Assembly (NCBI GenBank): GCA_025963735.1
Contig: JAOQAF010000085.1
Coordinates: 1-40,182, forward strand
Source: Bacteroidota bacterium
GTDB taxonomy: Bacteria > Bacteroidota > Bacteroidia > B-17B0 > Aurantibacillaceae
DNA: 40,182 nucleotides
Direction of reading: 5' to 3'
Shown: positions 17,744 to 26,726 of the stretch, in pieces
Position numbering within the stretch: the stretch's first letter is position 1
Layout: every line of letters begins with the position of its first letter
Translations under genes and position numbers: made by a program
The notes under the pieces: model-generated
Seen by the model: the letters and a program-made list of their open reading frames with translations, nothing else
The model's database searches: none
What the model was told of the DNA's origin: nothing

Positions 17744-20700
17744 GTGAGAGCAAGCGGACTGATAAATTTTGTTCTGGTTACCAGTGCCACGGCCTGTTTA
17801 ATGGGGGTGGTTACCAAAACAAAAGATTCACAGCAAGAGGATGTGTTTGCGGCAAGCCGCAATCAGTGGTCTATGCCCCTTGACAGTCCTATTACAGAGC
17901 CATTGCCTTTCGATTTTAAAGATAATAACGGTAAACCGCCTCAGTTGGATCCTAAATCTAAACTTTATCTTGAAAACCCTTCCAATGTAAAAACAGATGT
18001 TGAGTATAATCCCAAGACAGGAAATTACGATGTAAAGCAAAAGATTGGCGATGACATTGATTATCGTCCTGAAACATACATGAACATGAAGGAGTACAAA
18101 GACTACATGTATAAAAAGTCTATGCGCGAATACTGGCGCTCACGTGTGGCCGCTGATGATTTGAACAATAAGCCGCGCAAAAGTATGGTTCCAAAACTTC
18201 AGGTAAACAGTGAGTTATTCGATCGCATCTTTGGAGGAAATACTGTAGACATTAAACCAACCGGCACGGCCGAACTTATCTTTGGTTTGAACCGCAATAA
18301 AAACTTTAATCCTGCCATTCCACAGAAACAACAGAAGATTACCAATTTCGATTTTAACATGCGTATTCAGTTAAATCTTATTGGAAAGATTGGTGATAAA
18401 TTAAAAGTAACAACCAATTATAATACAGAAGCTTCTTTTGATTGGGAGAATCAGGTAAAGCTTGATTACACAGGATATGAAGATGAGATCATTAAAAAAA
18501 TTGAAGCAGGTAACGTAACGCTTCCTTTACAAAGTTCTTTAATCAGCGGAAGTCAAACCCTGTTTGGCTTAAAAACGCAGTTGCAGTTTGGTAAATTAAT
18601 GATGACCACCGTTTTCTCGCAACAGAAAGGTAAGAAACAGGAAGTTACCGTTCAGGGCGGCGCGCAAACGCAACAGTTCAGTGTAAACGCCGATAATTAT
18701 GAAGCTAACCGTCACTATTTCTTAGGTCATTATTTTCGTGATAATTATGATGGATGGATGAGCACGCTTCCTGTGATTAATACGCCCATTGTAGTTACAA
18801 AAGTAGAAGTTTACATTTTAAATATTAACGGAAACGCCGAGCAAACACGTAACGTTGTGGCCTTTGAAGATCTGGGAGAGGATTCATCACATGTATTTCC
18901 CGGGTTGCAACTGGGTGGCGGGGTAGCTCCATCAGGTTACTCCATTAAGGATAGCGCGGGAGTGTTCCCTCATAATGGCGCCAACAGTTTATATTACTTA
19001 ATGGCAAATCCGGTAAATGGTGTTCTGGCATCACGCTCATTTACGGCTGCCTCTTCTTTACTGGCCAGTACTGCCCTTGCAACCAATGCTAATAACTCGG
19101 GAGGAAACTACATGGATCCTTCGCGTGATTATAACGTAATACAAAACGCACGTAAACTAAATTCTTCAGAATTCTTTTTTAACCCACGCACCGGATTCAT
19201 ATCACTTAATCAACAAATAAGTAACGAGCAGGCCGTTGCGGTTTCCTATCAATACACGTACGGAGGAAGAACCTATCAGGTAGGGGAGTTCAGCGACCAG
19301 GTTCCTGACAATACAAAATTACTGATCTGTAAATTATTAAAAACAGTTTCGGTGAGCGTAAAACATCCAATGTGGAAGTTAATGATGAAAAACGTTTATT
19401 CTTTGGGAGCTTATAATTTAAATGCGCAGGATTTTAAACTGGATATTTTTTATAACAATATTGAAACAGGTGTAGATGTGCCTTATCTTCCTTATGGAAG
19501 TATTAACGGACAGCAATTGATTCGTGTTATTGGTTGCGACAGATTAAGTTCCAATGGTGATAAAATTCCGGATGGTGTTTTTGATTTTATAAAAGATTAT
19601 ACGATCCTTCCAAACAATGGCCGCGTCTATCTGCCAACCATAGAGCCTTTCGGACGTAGTCTTGCCGCTAAATTCAGCACAAATGATTTTCCTGGTGCCA
19701 ACAAATATGTTTTTAATGAGTTGTATGATTCAACAAAAACTGCCGCAACATTCATTACAGAAAAAAACAGATATAAAATTAAAGGAAGTTATAAGTCTGC
19801 TTCGGGCTCTGAAATTGCATTGAACGCTTTAAATATTCCGCAGGGCGCGGTAATGGTGACTGCTAACGGGGTGGCTCTTGCCGAAAACACAGATTACACG
19901 GTTGATTATACATTGGGTCGCGTAAAAATTATTAATGAAGGAATCCTGAATTCAGGGGCGCAGATTAAAGTATCACTCGAAAGTAATTCACTGTTTAATG
20001 TTCAGCAGCGAAGTTTATGGGGCACACGTTTAGATTATAACGCAAGCCGTAATCTGAAGCTGGGCGGTACGTTCCTCCGTTTTAATGAAAGACCGGTTAC
20101 TCAAAAAGTAAGTTTTGGAGATGAACCCGTAAGTAACATTGTGGCCGGACTTGATTTCAGTTATAAAACCGACGCACCTTTTCTTACACGGTTATTAGAC
20201 AAACTTCCCTTATACAGCACTAAAGAAATGAGTACAATCAATTTCCGCGGAGAAGCAGCTAAATTATTTCCGGGCAACGCAAAAGCTATTGGTAAAAGTG
20301 GTAATTCATATATTGATGATTTTGAAGGATCTGTTTCGGTAATTGATATCCGTAGTCCGAACGCCTGGTTCCTTGCGAGTATCCCGCAGGGCCAGCCTGC
20401 TTTGTTTCCCGAGGCATCTCTTTCTGATTCAATAGCTACAGGTAAAAACAGGGCAAGGTTTAACTGGTATACGATCGATCCGATGTTTACACGATCACAG
20501 AGTGGTACTACTCCAAGCTATTACAATAATAATATTTTTTCAAATAATATGTGGCGCCAGGTTTTTGAAACCGAATTATTTCCGGGTAAAACACCTCCTA
20601 ACGGTCAGCAGGTTGTTCTGCCCGTTCTTGATCTTGGATTTTATCCTACAGAGCGCGGGCCTTACAATTATGATGTTAAGCCTTCATTGGTTTCGGCCGG

Positions 20701-23700
20701 TATAAATTCAGACGGAACATTAAAAAAACCTTCCGCGCGCTGGGGAGGAATAATGCGCAGATTAGAGACCAATGATTTTCAGGCGGCCAACGTGGAGTAT
20801 ATTCAGTTCTGGTTAATGGATCCGTTTAACGACGACTATAATTCAGATACTCATCCTGATTTTGATAAAAACAAACTTCCGAATGGTGATTTGTATATAA
20901 ATCTTGGAAATATTTCAGAGGATATTGTGAAAGACAGCCGCATGGTTTATGAAAACGGATTACCGGGAAAATCAAGCTTTTCAAATAATCTTCCGATAGA
21001 TTCCAATAACGTTGCTAATTATCCTATTATTCCAGCCACAGTTAACGCCTTCTCACAGGATAACAATGACAGGCCTTATCAGGATGTTGGTTTTGACGGT
21101 TTAGGGGATGATAACGAAAAATCACGTTTCAGAAGAGTTCTGGCCGATGTTCAGTCATCCGCCTACGATCAGAATGCGCCCGCGATTCAGGCTTTAATTA
21201 AGGATCCGTCAACAGATGATTATCATTTTTTCAGGGGTGACGATTGGGATGATAACCAGGTAAGAACATTGCAGCGTTACTCTAAATATAATAATCCGGA
21301 AGGCAATCAGCCAACCGAGCAACAATACAACAGCGCCAATCCTAAAGGAGGAAATTACAATACAAGTCACGCGAATACCCTCCCAAATATTGAAGATGTT
21401 AACCGCGATAATACTTTAAGTGAAACAGAAAATTATTATCAATATCATATTAAAATTTCACCATCAGATGTAAACCCAAGCTCGATAGGAACAAACTTTA
21501 TTGTGGATGCTTTTGATGGTACTGCAGATTTTGGAGGGATAAATAAAAAAGTGAAATGGTACCAGTTTAAAATTCCGATTTCACAATTTGAAAATGTTGT
21601 TGGTGGAATTGAAGGATTTAATTCTATCCGTTTTATGCGCGTTTACATGAAAGGTTTTGATCGCCCGGTATTATTAAGGATGGCGCGCTTTGAACTGGTG
21701 CGGAGTGACTGGAGACGTTATCAATTTGATCTTAAGCAGCCCGGCGAATACATTGCCAACGATGATAACTCCACTACGTTTGACGTATCAGCTGTAAGTT
21801 TACAGGAAAATGGAACCAAAACACCTGTTAATTATATTCTGCCGCCTGATATTCAGCAACAACAAAATGTGCAAACAACAAACCTTGTTTTACAAAATGA
21901 ACAAGCCTTGCAAATGCGCGCCTGTAATTTAAAGGATGGAGACAGCAGGGCAATTTTTAAAAATGTGGACCTTGACACGCGCATGTTTAACAACATCAAA
22001 ATGAACGTGCATGCCGAAAAGCTGAATAATATACCTTTGAATGACGGCGATCTAACTTTGTTTTTCAGGGTTGGAACTGATTACAATAATAATTTTTATG
22101 AATACGAAGTACCTTTAAAGCTAACTCCTAAAGGCGTGTATGATCCTAACAGTACCGATGCCCGCTATGCAGTGTGGCCACAGGATAATGAAATTAATTT
22201 TAAGTTCTCTGATGTTACAAAATTGCGTACTCTGCGAAGCGAGAAGTATGGTTATTATACTAGCCTTAACCAGTTAAGCACACCTTTTTCTTATGACTTC
22301 GGTGGTTATAAAATTACAATTGTAGGTAATCCAAACTTAGGTACTATTAAAAGTGTAATGGTTGGTGTTCGCAATCCTAAAGGAAATGATAATCAGGCGC
22401 ATTGCGTTGAGCTTTGGATAAATGAACTACGGTTAACTGAATTTAATAACCAGGGAGGCTGGGCTACTACGGGGCAGGTTCAGGCAAAGCTGGCCGATCT
22501 GGGAATGGTGTCTTTAGCCGGTACGTATAGCACACCGTTCTGGGGAAGCGTGGAACAAAAAATAAATGACCGGCGAAAAGAAACCAATTTCAATTGGGAT
22601 ATGAGCACAACACTTAATGCCGGAAAATTTTTCCCGAATAACTGGAAGGTGACTCTGCCGGTCTTTTATAATTTCGGACAAACAAAAGTAATTCCTTTGT
22701 TTAACCCGCTCGATCCTGATATCCGTATGAGCGACTTTGATGCCAATAATCAAATTCCACAAGACACAAAAGAAAGGATAAAAAATCAGGTCATAGATTT
22801 CACTGAGCGCAAAGGATTTAATTTAACCAACGTTCGTATTGATGGATTAAAGCGTAAAGAAGCCAAGCCAATGCCGTGGGACGTTAGAAATTTTTCTGCA
22901 ACCTATGCTTACACAGAAATCAATAAGCACAGTATGAGTATTGAATCGAACACGAACAGGCAATACCGCGCTAATATACTATATGCCTTCACCATTCAAA
23001 ATCCGCTTACTATTAAGCCTTTCAGTAAAATGAAGATGTTTGAAAACAAATGGTTTACTCTTATTAAAGATTTTAATTTGCAATTGGTTCCAAACAGCTT
23101 TGGTTCATCCATAGATGTTACCAGAACCTTCTCTGCCCTTAAAAACCGCGACATTACCAGTTTTTATACAACCGCAAGCGACTTTGCAAACCCGGTTCTT
23201 TACAATAAAAACTTTGTTATCGGTCGCTCGTATAACCTGCGCTGGGATCTCAGCAAGTCAGTTAAATTTGATTATTCAGCCAATAATGACGGGCGAATCA
23301 TTGAACCTTTAGGCGAGGTGGGGCCAAAACAAAAAGTAAACAGGGATTCCATTTTAAGCACATTCCTTAATGGCAAAAAAGCCCACGGTCAAAATGATTA
23401 TGGTAAGTATGGCGAAAATACAGTATACCGGCAGGCCATGAACCTGAATGTTACAGTGCCTATTCAAAAAATACCTATTTTGGATTTTGCTACACTAACG
23501 TATCGCTTCGGTGGAACTTATACCTGGAACCGCCGGCCATTTGCAGCCTCCGATAGTATTGGAAATACCATTCAGAATACAAACACGCATAATTACACTG
23601 CCAATTTTTCAATGAATACCCTGTATAATAAGATTCCTTATTTTAAAAGACTGAATACAAATCAACCAAGGCCGGGGAGTTCCAAAAATTCTACGCCCGG

Positions 23701-25225
23701 TAAATCTCCTGTGTTACCTGCCAACGGAAAAAAACCTTTAACCGACAGTACAAATCCTAAAAAGAATGAAAGTATAAAAGACGCTCTTGAATTTTTTGCG
23801 CGTGGAATCATGATGATTAAAAACATTTCCTTCTCTTACCAGCTTTCAGGAGGACAAGGTTTGCCGAACTTTAAGCCAAACTCGCAATACATGGGAATGG
23901 ATTTCCATAATCAGCAGGCTCCCGGCTTTTTATTTACAACAGGATTGTACGATGCGCGCATCCGCGAAAGAAGCGCTGATAATGGTTGGCTGGCAACTAA
24001 CGCCCTTCAGACTACACCATATACGCAGGTAACCAGTAAAGATTTTTCCTACCGGTCAAGCATTGAACCTCATGGTAGTTTGAAAATAGAATTAAACGGA
24101 AATTATAAACTGGCGAAAAACGTAAGTGAATATCTTATTTATGATACAACAAGCGGACGGCCTACGTATAAAGGTTTTGATTTTCATGTAAGTAAAAGCG
24201 AAACCGGAAGTTTTAATATTTCCACCTTTACATTTTTCCGTTCTTTCCGCGACGCTTCTAAAGGTGTGAATTCGCGTTTGTTCAACGAATTTCTGGCCGA
24301 ACGGAGAAATGTTGCTAATGAGTTAGCCGATGCAAACCATTATTCGAGCGGTGTTGTTACTTACACTAATCTTAAAGGAGAAAGGGAAAGTTATATTGAC
24401 GGCTATCAGGATAATCAACAGGATGTTTTGTTCGGCGCTTTTTATAAAACATACACCGGACGTAAAATAAAAAATTATAGTTCTGTTAATCCATTTCCAA
24501 CCATTCCTTTACCTAACTGGACGATCAGCTGGGATGGTTTAGGTAAGATCCCTATATTTAAAAAAACCTTTCGAAGTATTACTGTAAGGCATGGGTATCG
24601 CAGCGGATTAAATGTAAATGGCTTTTCAAACAACCTGTTATTTAACCCGGATGGATCTACACAAAATTACAGAGCGCCGGTGGCCGTTAATTCAGGATCA
24701 GTGGCTCTTAATTCAAACTTTGTCCCTTATTACAACATTAACGCCATTACAATAACAGAAGCTTTTGCCCCCCTGATAAAATTTGACTTTCAGTTTGTGA
24801 AGCAGGGGTGGACGGGTAATCTGGAAACAAAACGTGATAAAACCACGAGTTTAAACATTACAGGTCCGCAGATAATTGAAACTAAAGGTCAGGAATACAT
24901 TGTTGGTTTAGGATATATGTATCCAAAATTAAGGTTCAAAAAAGTTCAGATTCAAGGCAAGGTGCTTGAAAGTAATTTAACCGTAAAAGTGGATCTTAGT
25001 TTCAGAAATAACCTAACAGTTATCAGAAGGGTAACAGATGGTTTAAGTATTCCCACGGGTGGTACAAACATTATTACGCTCCGTTCTTCAGCTGATTATG
25101 CTTTAACGCCAAATATTAATCTGCGTTTATTTTACGATTGGATCCGAACCAAACCGCAAACTTCCGCTTCATTCCCAACTTCTAATGCAACGGGTGGATT
25201 CAGTTTGCGCATTAATTTCCAGTAA
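17744..25225 (+). CDS. sprA: Type IX secretion system outer-membrane translocon SprA (Sov)
   Basis: A protein of 2493 residues, within the usual size of SprA/Sov, the giant 36-strand beta-barrel through which T9SS cargo crosses the outer membrane. It starts at GTG 17744, six bases after ruvA, with an N-terminal hydrophobic stretch (LINFVLVTSATACLMGVV). Recognisable segments include FDFNMRIQLNLIGKIGDKLK, LPLQSSLISGSQTLFGLK, PMWKLMMKNVYSLGAYNLN and NSYIDDFEGSVSVIDIRSPNAW. Other recognisable pieces are AYTEINKHSMSIESN and many alternating strands with a C-terminal GGFSLRINFQ ending in an aromatic/amide pair. A Pro/Ser/Lys-rich linker lies near residues 1980–2010. Its presence implies T9SS-exported cargo; no T9SS cargo C-terminal domain was noticed in this window. 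Confidence 0.97.
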   Translation: MRASGLINFVLVTSATACLMGVVTKTKDSQQEDVFAASRNQWSMPLDSPITEPLPFDFKDNNGKPPQLDPKSKLYLENPSNVKTDVEYNPKTGNYDVKQKIGDDIDYRPETYMNMKEYKDYMYKKSMREYWRSRVAADDLNNKPRKSMVPKLQVNSELFDRIFGGNTVDIKPTGTAELIFGLNRNKNFNPAIPQKQQKITNFDFNMRIQLNLIGKIGDKLKVTTNYNTEASFDWENQVKLDYTGYEDEIIKKIEAGNVTLPLQSSLISGSQTLFGLKTQLQFGKLMMTTVFSQQKGKKQEVTVQGGAQTQQFSVNADNYEANRHYFLGHYFRDNYDGWMSTLPVINTPIVVTKVEVYILNINGNAEQTRNVVAFEDLGEDSSHVFPGLQLGGGVAPSGYSIKDSAGVFPHNGANSLYYLMANPVNGVLASRSFTAASSLLASTALATNANNSGGNYMDPSRDYNVIQNARKLNSSEFFFNPRTGFISLNQQISNEQAVAVSYQYTYGGRTYQVGEFSDQVPDNTKLLICKLLKTVSVSVKHPMWKLMMKNVYSLGAYNLNAQDFKLDIFYNNIETGVDVPYLPYGSINGQQLIRVIGCDRLSSNGDKIPDGVFDFIKDYTILPNNGRVYLPTIEPFGRSLAAKFSTNDFPGANKYVFNELYDSTKTAATFITEKNRYKIKGSYKSASGSEIALNALNIPQGAVMVTANGVALAENTDYTVDYTLGRVKIINEGILNSGAQIKVSLESNSLFNVQQRSLWGTRLDYNASRNLKLGGTFLRFNERPVTQKVSFGDEPVSNIVAGLDFSYKTDAPFLTRLLDKLPLYSTKEMSTINFRGEAAKLFPGNAKAIGKSGNSYIDDFEGSVSVIDIRSPNAWFLASIPQGQPALFPEASLSDSIATGKNRARFNWYTIDPMFTRSQSGTTPSYYNNNIFSNNMWRQVFETELFPGKTPPNGQQVVLPVLDLGFYPTERGPYNYDVKPSLVSAGINSDGTLKKPSARWGGIMRRLETNDFQAANVEYIQFWLMDPFNDDYNSDTHPDFDKNKLPNGDLYINLGNISEDIVKDSRMVYENGLPGKSSFSNNLPIDSNNVANYPIIPATVNAFSQDNNDRPYQDVGFDGLGDDNEKSRFRRVLADVQSSAYDQNAPAIQALIKDPSTDDYHFFRGDDWDDNQVRTLQRYSKYNNPEGNQPTEQQYNSANPKGGNYNTSHANTLPNIEDVNRDNTLSETENYYQYHIKISPSDVNPSSIGTNFIVDAFDGTADFGGINKKVKWYQFKIPISQFENVVGGIEGFNSIRFMRVYMKGFDRPVLLRMARFELVRSDWRRYQFDLKQPGEYIANDDNSTTFDVSAVSLQENGTKTPVNYILPPDIQQQQNVQTTNLVLQNEQALQMRACNLKDGDSRAIFKNVDLDTRMFNNIKMNVHAEKLNNIPLNDGDLTLFFRVGTDYNNNFYEYEVPLKLTPKGVYDPNSTDARYAVWPQDNEINFKFSDVTKLRTLRSEKYGYYTSLNQLSTPFSYDFGGYKITIVGNPNLGTIKSVMVGVRNPKGNDNQAHCVELWINELRLTEFNNQGGWATTGQVQAKLADLGMVSLAGTYSTPFWGSVEQKINDRRKETNFNWDMSTTLNAGKFFPNNWKVTLPVFYNFGQTKVIPLFNPLDPDIRMSDFDANNQIPQDTKERIKNQVIDFTERKGFNLTNVRIDGLKRKEAKPMPWDVRNFSATYAYTEINKHSMSIESNTNRQYRANILYAFTIQNPLTIKPFSKMKMFENKWFTLIKDFNLQLVPNSFGSSIDVTRTFSALKNRDITSFYTTASDFANPVLYNKNFVIGRSYNLRWDLSKSVKFDYSANNDGRIIEPLGEVGPKQKVNRDSILSTFLNGKKAHGQNDYGKYGENTVYRQAMNLNVTVPIQKIPILDFATLTYRFGGTYTWNRRPFAASDSIGNTIQNTNTHNYTANFSMNTLYNKIPYFKRLNTNQPRPGSSKNSTPGKSPVLPANGKKPLTDSTNPKKNESIKDALEFFARGIMMIKNISFSYQLSGGQGLPNFKPNSQYMGMDFHNQQAPGFLFTTGLYDARIRERSADNGWLATNALQTTPYTQVTSKDFSYRSSIEPHGSLKIELNGNYKLAKNVSEYLIYDTTSGRPTYKGFDFHVSKSETGSFNISTFTFFRSFRDASKGVNSRLFNEFLAERRNVANELADANHYSSGVVTYTNLKGERESYIDGYQDNQQDVLFGAFYKTYTGRKIKNYSSVNPFPTIPLPNWTISWDGLGKIPIFKKTFRSITVRHGYRSGLNVNGFSNNLLFNPDGSTQNYRAPVAVNSGSVALNSNFVPYYNINAITITEAFAPLIKFDFQFVKQGWTGNLETKRDKTTSLNITGPQIIETKGQEYIVGLGYMYPKLRFKKVQIQGKVLESNLTVKVDLSFRNNLTVIRRVTDGLSIPTGGTNIITLRSSADYALTPNINLRLFYDWIRTKPQTSASFPTSNATGGFSLRINFQ

Positions 25226-25265
25226 TAATTAGAAGAAAAAGTATTTAAATATTCAAACAAACAAT

Positions 25266-25273
25266 TACATTTG
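25266..25273 (+). promoter_or_regulatory. Putative -7 promoter box for gcvH
   Basis: TACATTTG matches the Bacteroidota TAnnTTTG -7 consensus exactly and ends 18 bases before the gcvH ATG, allowing a short leader. It lies inside a small palindrome, GTTAC-like arms around ATTT (TTACATTTGTAA). No clear TTG -33 element is visible at 17–23 bases upstream. It would let gcvH be transcribed independently of sprA. Confidence 0.45.
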
Positions 25274-25291
25274 TAACACAAAAAATTAACT

Positions 25292-25672
25292 ATGAATTTT
25301 CCTTCGGATTTAAAATATACAAAAGACCACGAGTGGGTAAAAATTAGTGGCGACGTTGCTACTGTGGGAATTACTGATTTTGCGCAGCATGAATTAGGCG
25401 ATATTGTTTATGTGGATGTTAATACCATCGGCGAATCAGTGGAAAAGGAAGCTGTGTTTGGTACAGTGGAGGCAGTAAAAACTGTAAGTGATTTATTTAT
25501 GCCGTTAAGCGGAGAGGTTTTAGAAGTGAATAAGGATATTGATTCTGCTCCCGAAAGCGTTAATACAGATCCTTATGGCAAAGGATGGCTCATTAAAATT
25601 AAATTAAGCGATCCTTCGCAAACAAGCGAATTGCTTAGCGTGGAAGATTATAAAAAATTAATTGGCGTTTAA
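25292..25672 (+). CDS. gcvH: Glycine cleavage system H protein
   Basis: A protein of 126 residues, the normal size. It is the lipoyl carrier of the glycine cleavage system, shuttling the aminomethyl arm between P, T and L proteins. [24 protein letters not shown] is the N-terminal family block. The lipoyl site is [13 protein letters not shown] with K63 as the modified lysine, and GEVLEVN and [11 protein letters not shown] complete the fold. No other gcv gene is nearby, as is usual when gcvH follows sprA in this phylum. A strong terminator follows directly. Confidence 0.98.
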   Translation: MNFPSDLKYTKDHEWVKISGDVATVGITDFAQHELGDIVYVDVNTIGESVEKEAVFGTVEAVKTVSDLFMPLSGEVLEVNKDIDSAPESVNTDPYGKGWLIKIKLSDPSQTSELLSVEDYKKLIGV

Positions 25673-25690
25673 TAACCTCATTTTAAATTT

Positions 25691-25722
25691 AAACCCTTTC
25701 TCAAAACAGAAAGGGTTTTTTT
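25691..25722 (+). terminator. Intrinsic terminator after gcvH
   Basis: An 11-bp perfect inverted repeat has arm AAACCCTTTCT at 25691–25701, loop CAAAAC, and arm AGAAAGGGTTT at 25708–25718. It runs directly into a T tract (TTTTTTT over about 25716–25722). This is the clearest rho-independent terminator in the window. It begins 18 bases after the gcvH stop and ends about 10 bases before the vanZ-like start codon. Confidence 0.9.
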
Positions 25723-25732
25723 ATTACCGCTA

Positions 25733-26122
25733 ATGAAATTGTTCATTTATAAAAATTCTGTTGCTCTGGCTGTAATATGGGCTGCGATTATATTTATTCT
25801 GTGTTCCACTCCCGGCAAATACATTCCTTCAGTCTCCTGGCTTGAATTATTAAGTTTTGATAAATGGGTTCATGCTACTATGTTTTTTATCTTGTGTTCC
25901 TTACTGATAACCATTGCCATTAGAAAAAATCAGCAGCTGAGAATGGTATTTTTATATTTTGGAATGTGTGTAGTTTACGGTGGGCTGCTTGAAATAATGC
26001 AGGCTAATTTATTCAGCCACCGGAGTGGAGATTGGCAGGACTTTGCCGCGAATACATTCGGATGCTTGATTGCATTAATATTATTTAAAAAATTTAAATC
26101 TGTTTATTATTCGTTCTCTTAA
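25733..26122 (+). CDS. VanZ-like family membrane protein
   Basis: A protein of 129 residues with about four transmembrane helices. Family features are the N-terminal helix ending in STPG, FDKWVHATMFFILCSLL with the conserved D-K-x-x-H, VVYGGLLEIMQ with the conserved E and Q, and SHRSGDWQDFAANTFGCLI. VanZ proteins are tied to low-level teicoplanin resistance in one case, but most have no known role, and none should be assumed here. It follows gcvH as often seen in Bacteroidota. The last 29 bases overlap the 3' end of the opposing DedA gene. How it is transcribed past the terminator just upstream is unclear. Confidence 0.88.
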   Translation: MKLFIYKNSVALAVIWAAIIFILCSTPGKYIPSVSWLELLSFDKWVHATMFFILCSLLITIAIRKNQQLRMVFLYFGMCVVYGGLLEIMQANLFSHRSGDWQDFAANTFGCLIALILFKKFKSVYYSFS

Positions 26123-26726
26123 ATGCTATTTTTAATATCGGAAGCGCAGTAAGAATGATAAGGGTTATAAAAATGTATCCCATGTAGTTTGTTATCTGTG
26201 GAAAAACCTGTACCAAAAAATATCCGATGCTTGTTAAACTACAGATCCAGGCTATCGCTCCCACAAGATTAAAAAGCATAAATTTTGCAAAGTCTATTTT
26301 TATAACGCCTGCAATAATTGGCGCGAACGTTCTAACCACAGGTAAAAACCGCGCAATAATAAGGGTAAGGTTCCCTCCGTATTTATTATAATAATTCCGT
26401 GTAACCTCTATGTGTTTCTTTTTAAAGATGAGATTATCCTTCTTGCTGTAAAAAGTTTCTCCCATTTTTCTGCCAAAACCGTACCCTACCATATTACCAA
26501 GCACCGCGGCCGCTACCATTAGTGTAATAAGAATAAAAAAATTTACGTTCAGAAGTTCCGGCCTGGCTTTACAAAGTATTCCAGCCAATAGAATGAGGTT
26601 GTCTCCGGGAAGAAAAAATCCAATGAGAAGACCGGTTTCAGCGAATATAACAAATAACAAAAGCCACAAGCCACCATAATGAATGATGCTTTCGGGGTTG
26701 GTTAATTGTTTTAAAAAATCCCACAT
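26094..26726 (-). CDS. DedA family membrane protein
   Basis: A protein of 210 residues with several transmembrane segments. GLLIGFFLPGDNLILLAGIL is the first conserved DedA block. YGFGRKMGETFY and ARFLPVVRTFAPIIAGVIKIDFAKF (with the conserved R-F-x-P-x-x-R) follow, then NLVGAIAW. DedA/SNARE-associated proteins are now linked to recycling of lipid carriers such as undecaprenyl phosphate or phospholipid scrambling; which one applies here is unknown. The ATG shares one base with the stop of the PrsW-like gene (TAATG), suggesting coupling. Confidence 0.93.
   Translation of the reverse strand: MWDFLKQLTNPESIIHYGGLWLLLFVIFAETGLLIGFFLPGDNLILLAGILCKARPELLNVNFFILITLMVAAAVLGNMVGYGFGRKMGETFYSKKDNLIFKKKHIEVTRNYYNKYGGNLTLIIARFLPVVRTFAPIIAGVIKIDFAKFMLFNLVGAIAWICSLTSIGYFLVQVFPQITNYMGYIFITLIILTALPILKIAFKRTNNKQI

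Noticed and set aside
17744-25225. Search for a frameshift or internal break in sprA, given its length and an odd segment around the LICKLLKTV region.
   Set aside because: The frame is continuous from GTG to TAA, and the following PMWKLMMKNVYSLGAY block is typical of SprA, so the gene looks intact.
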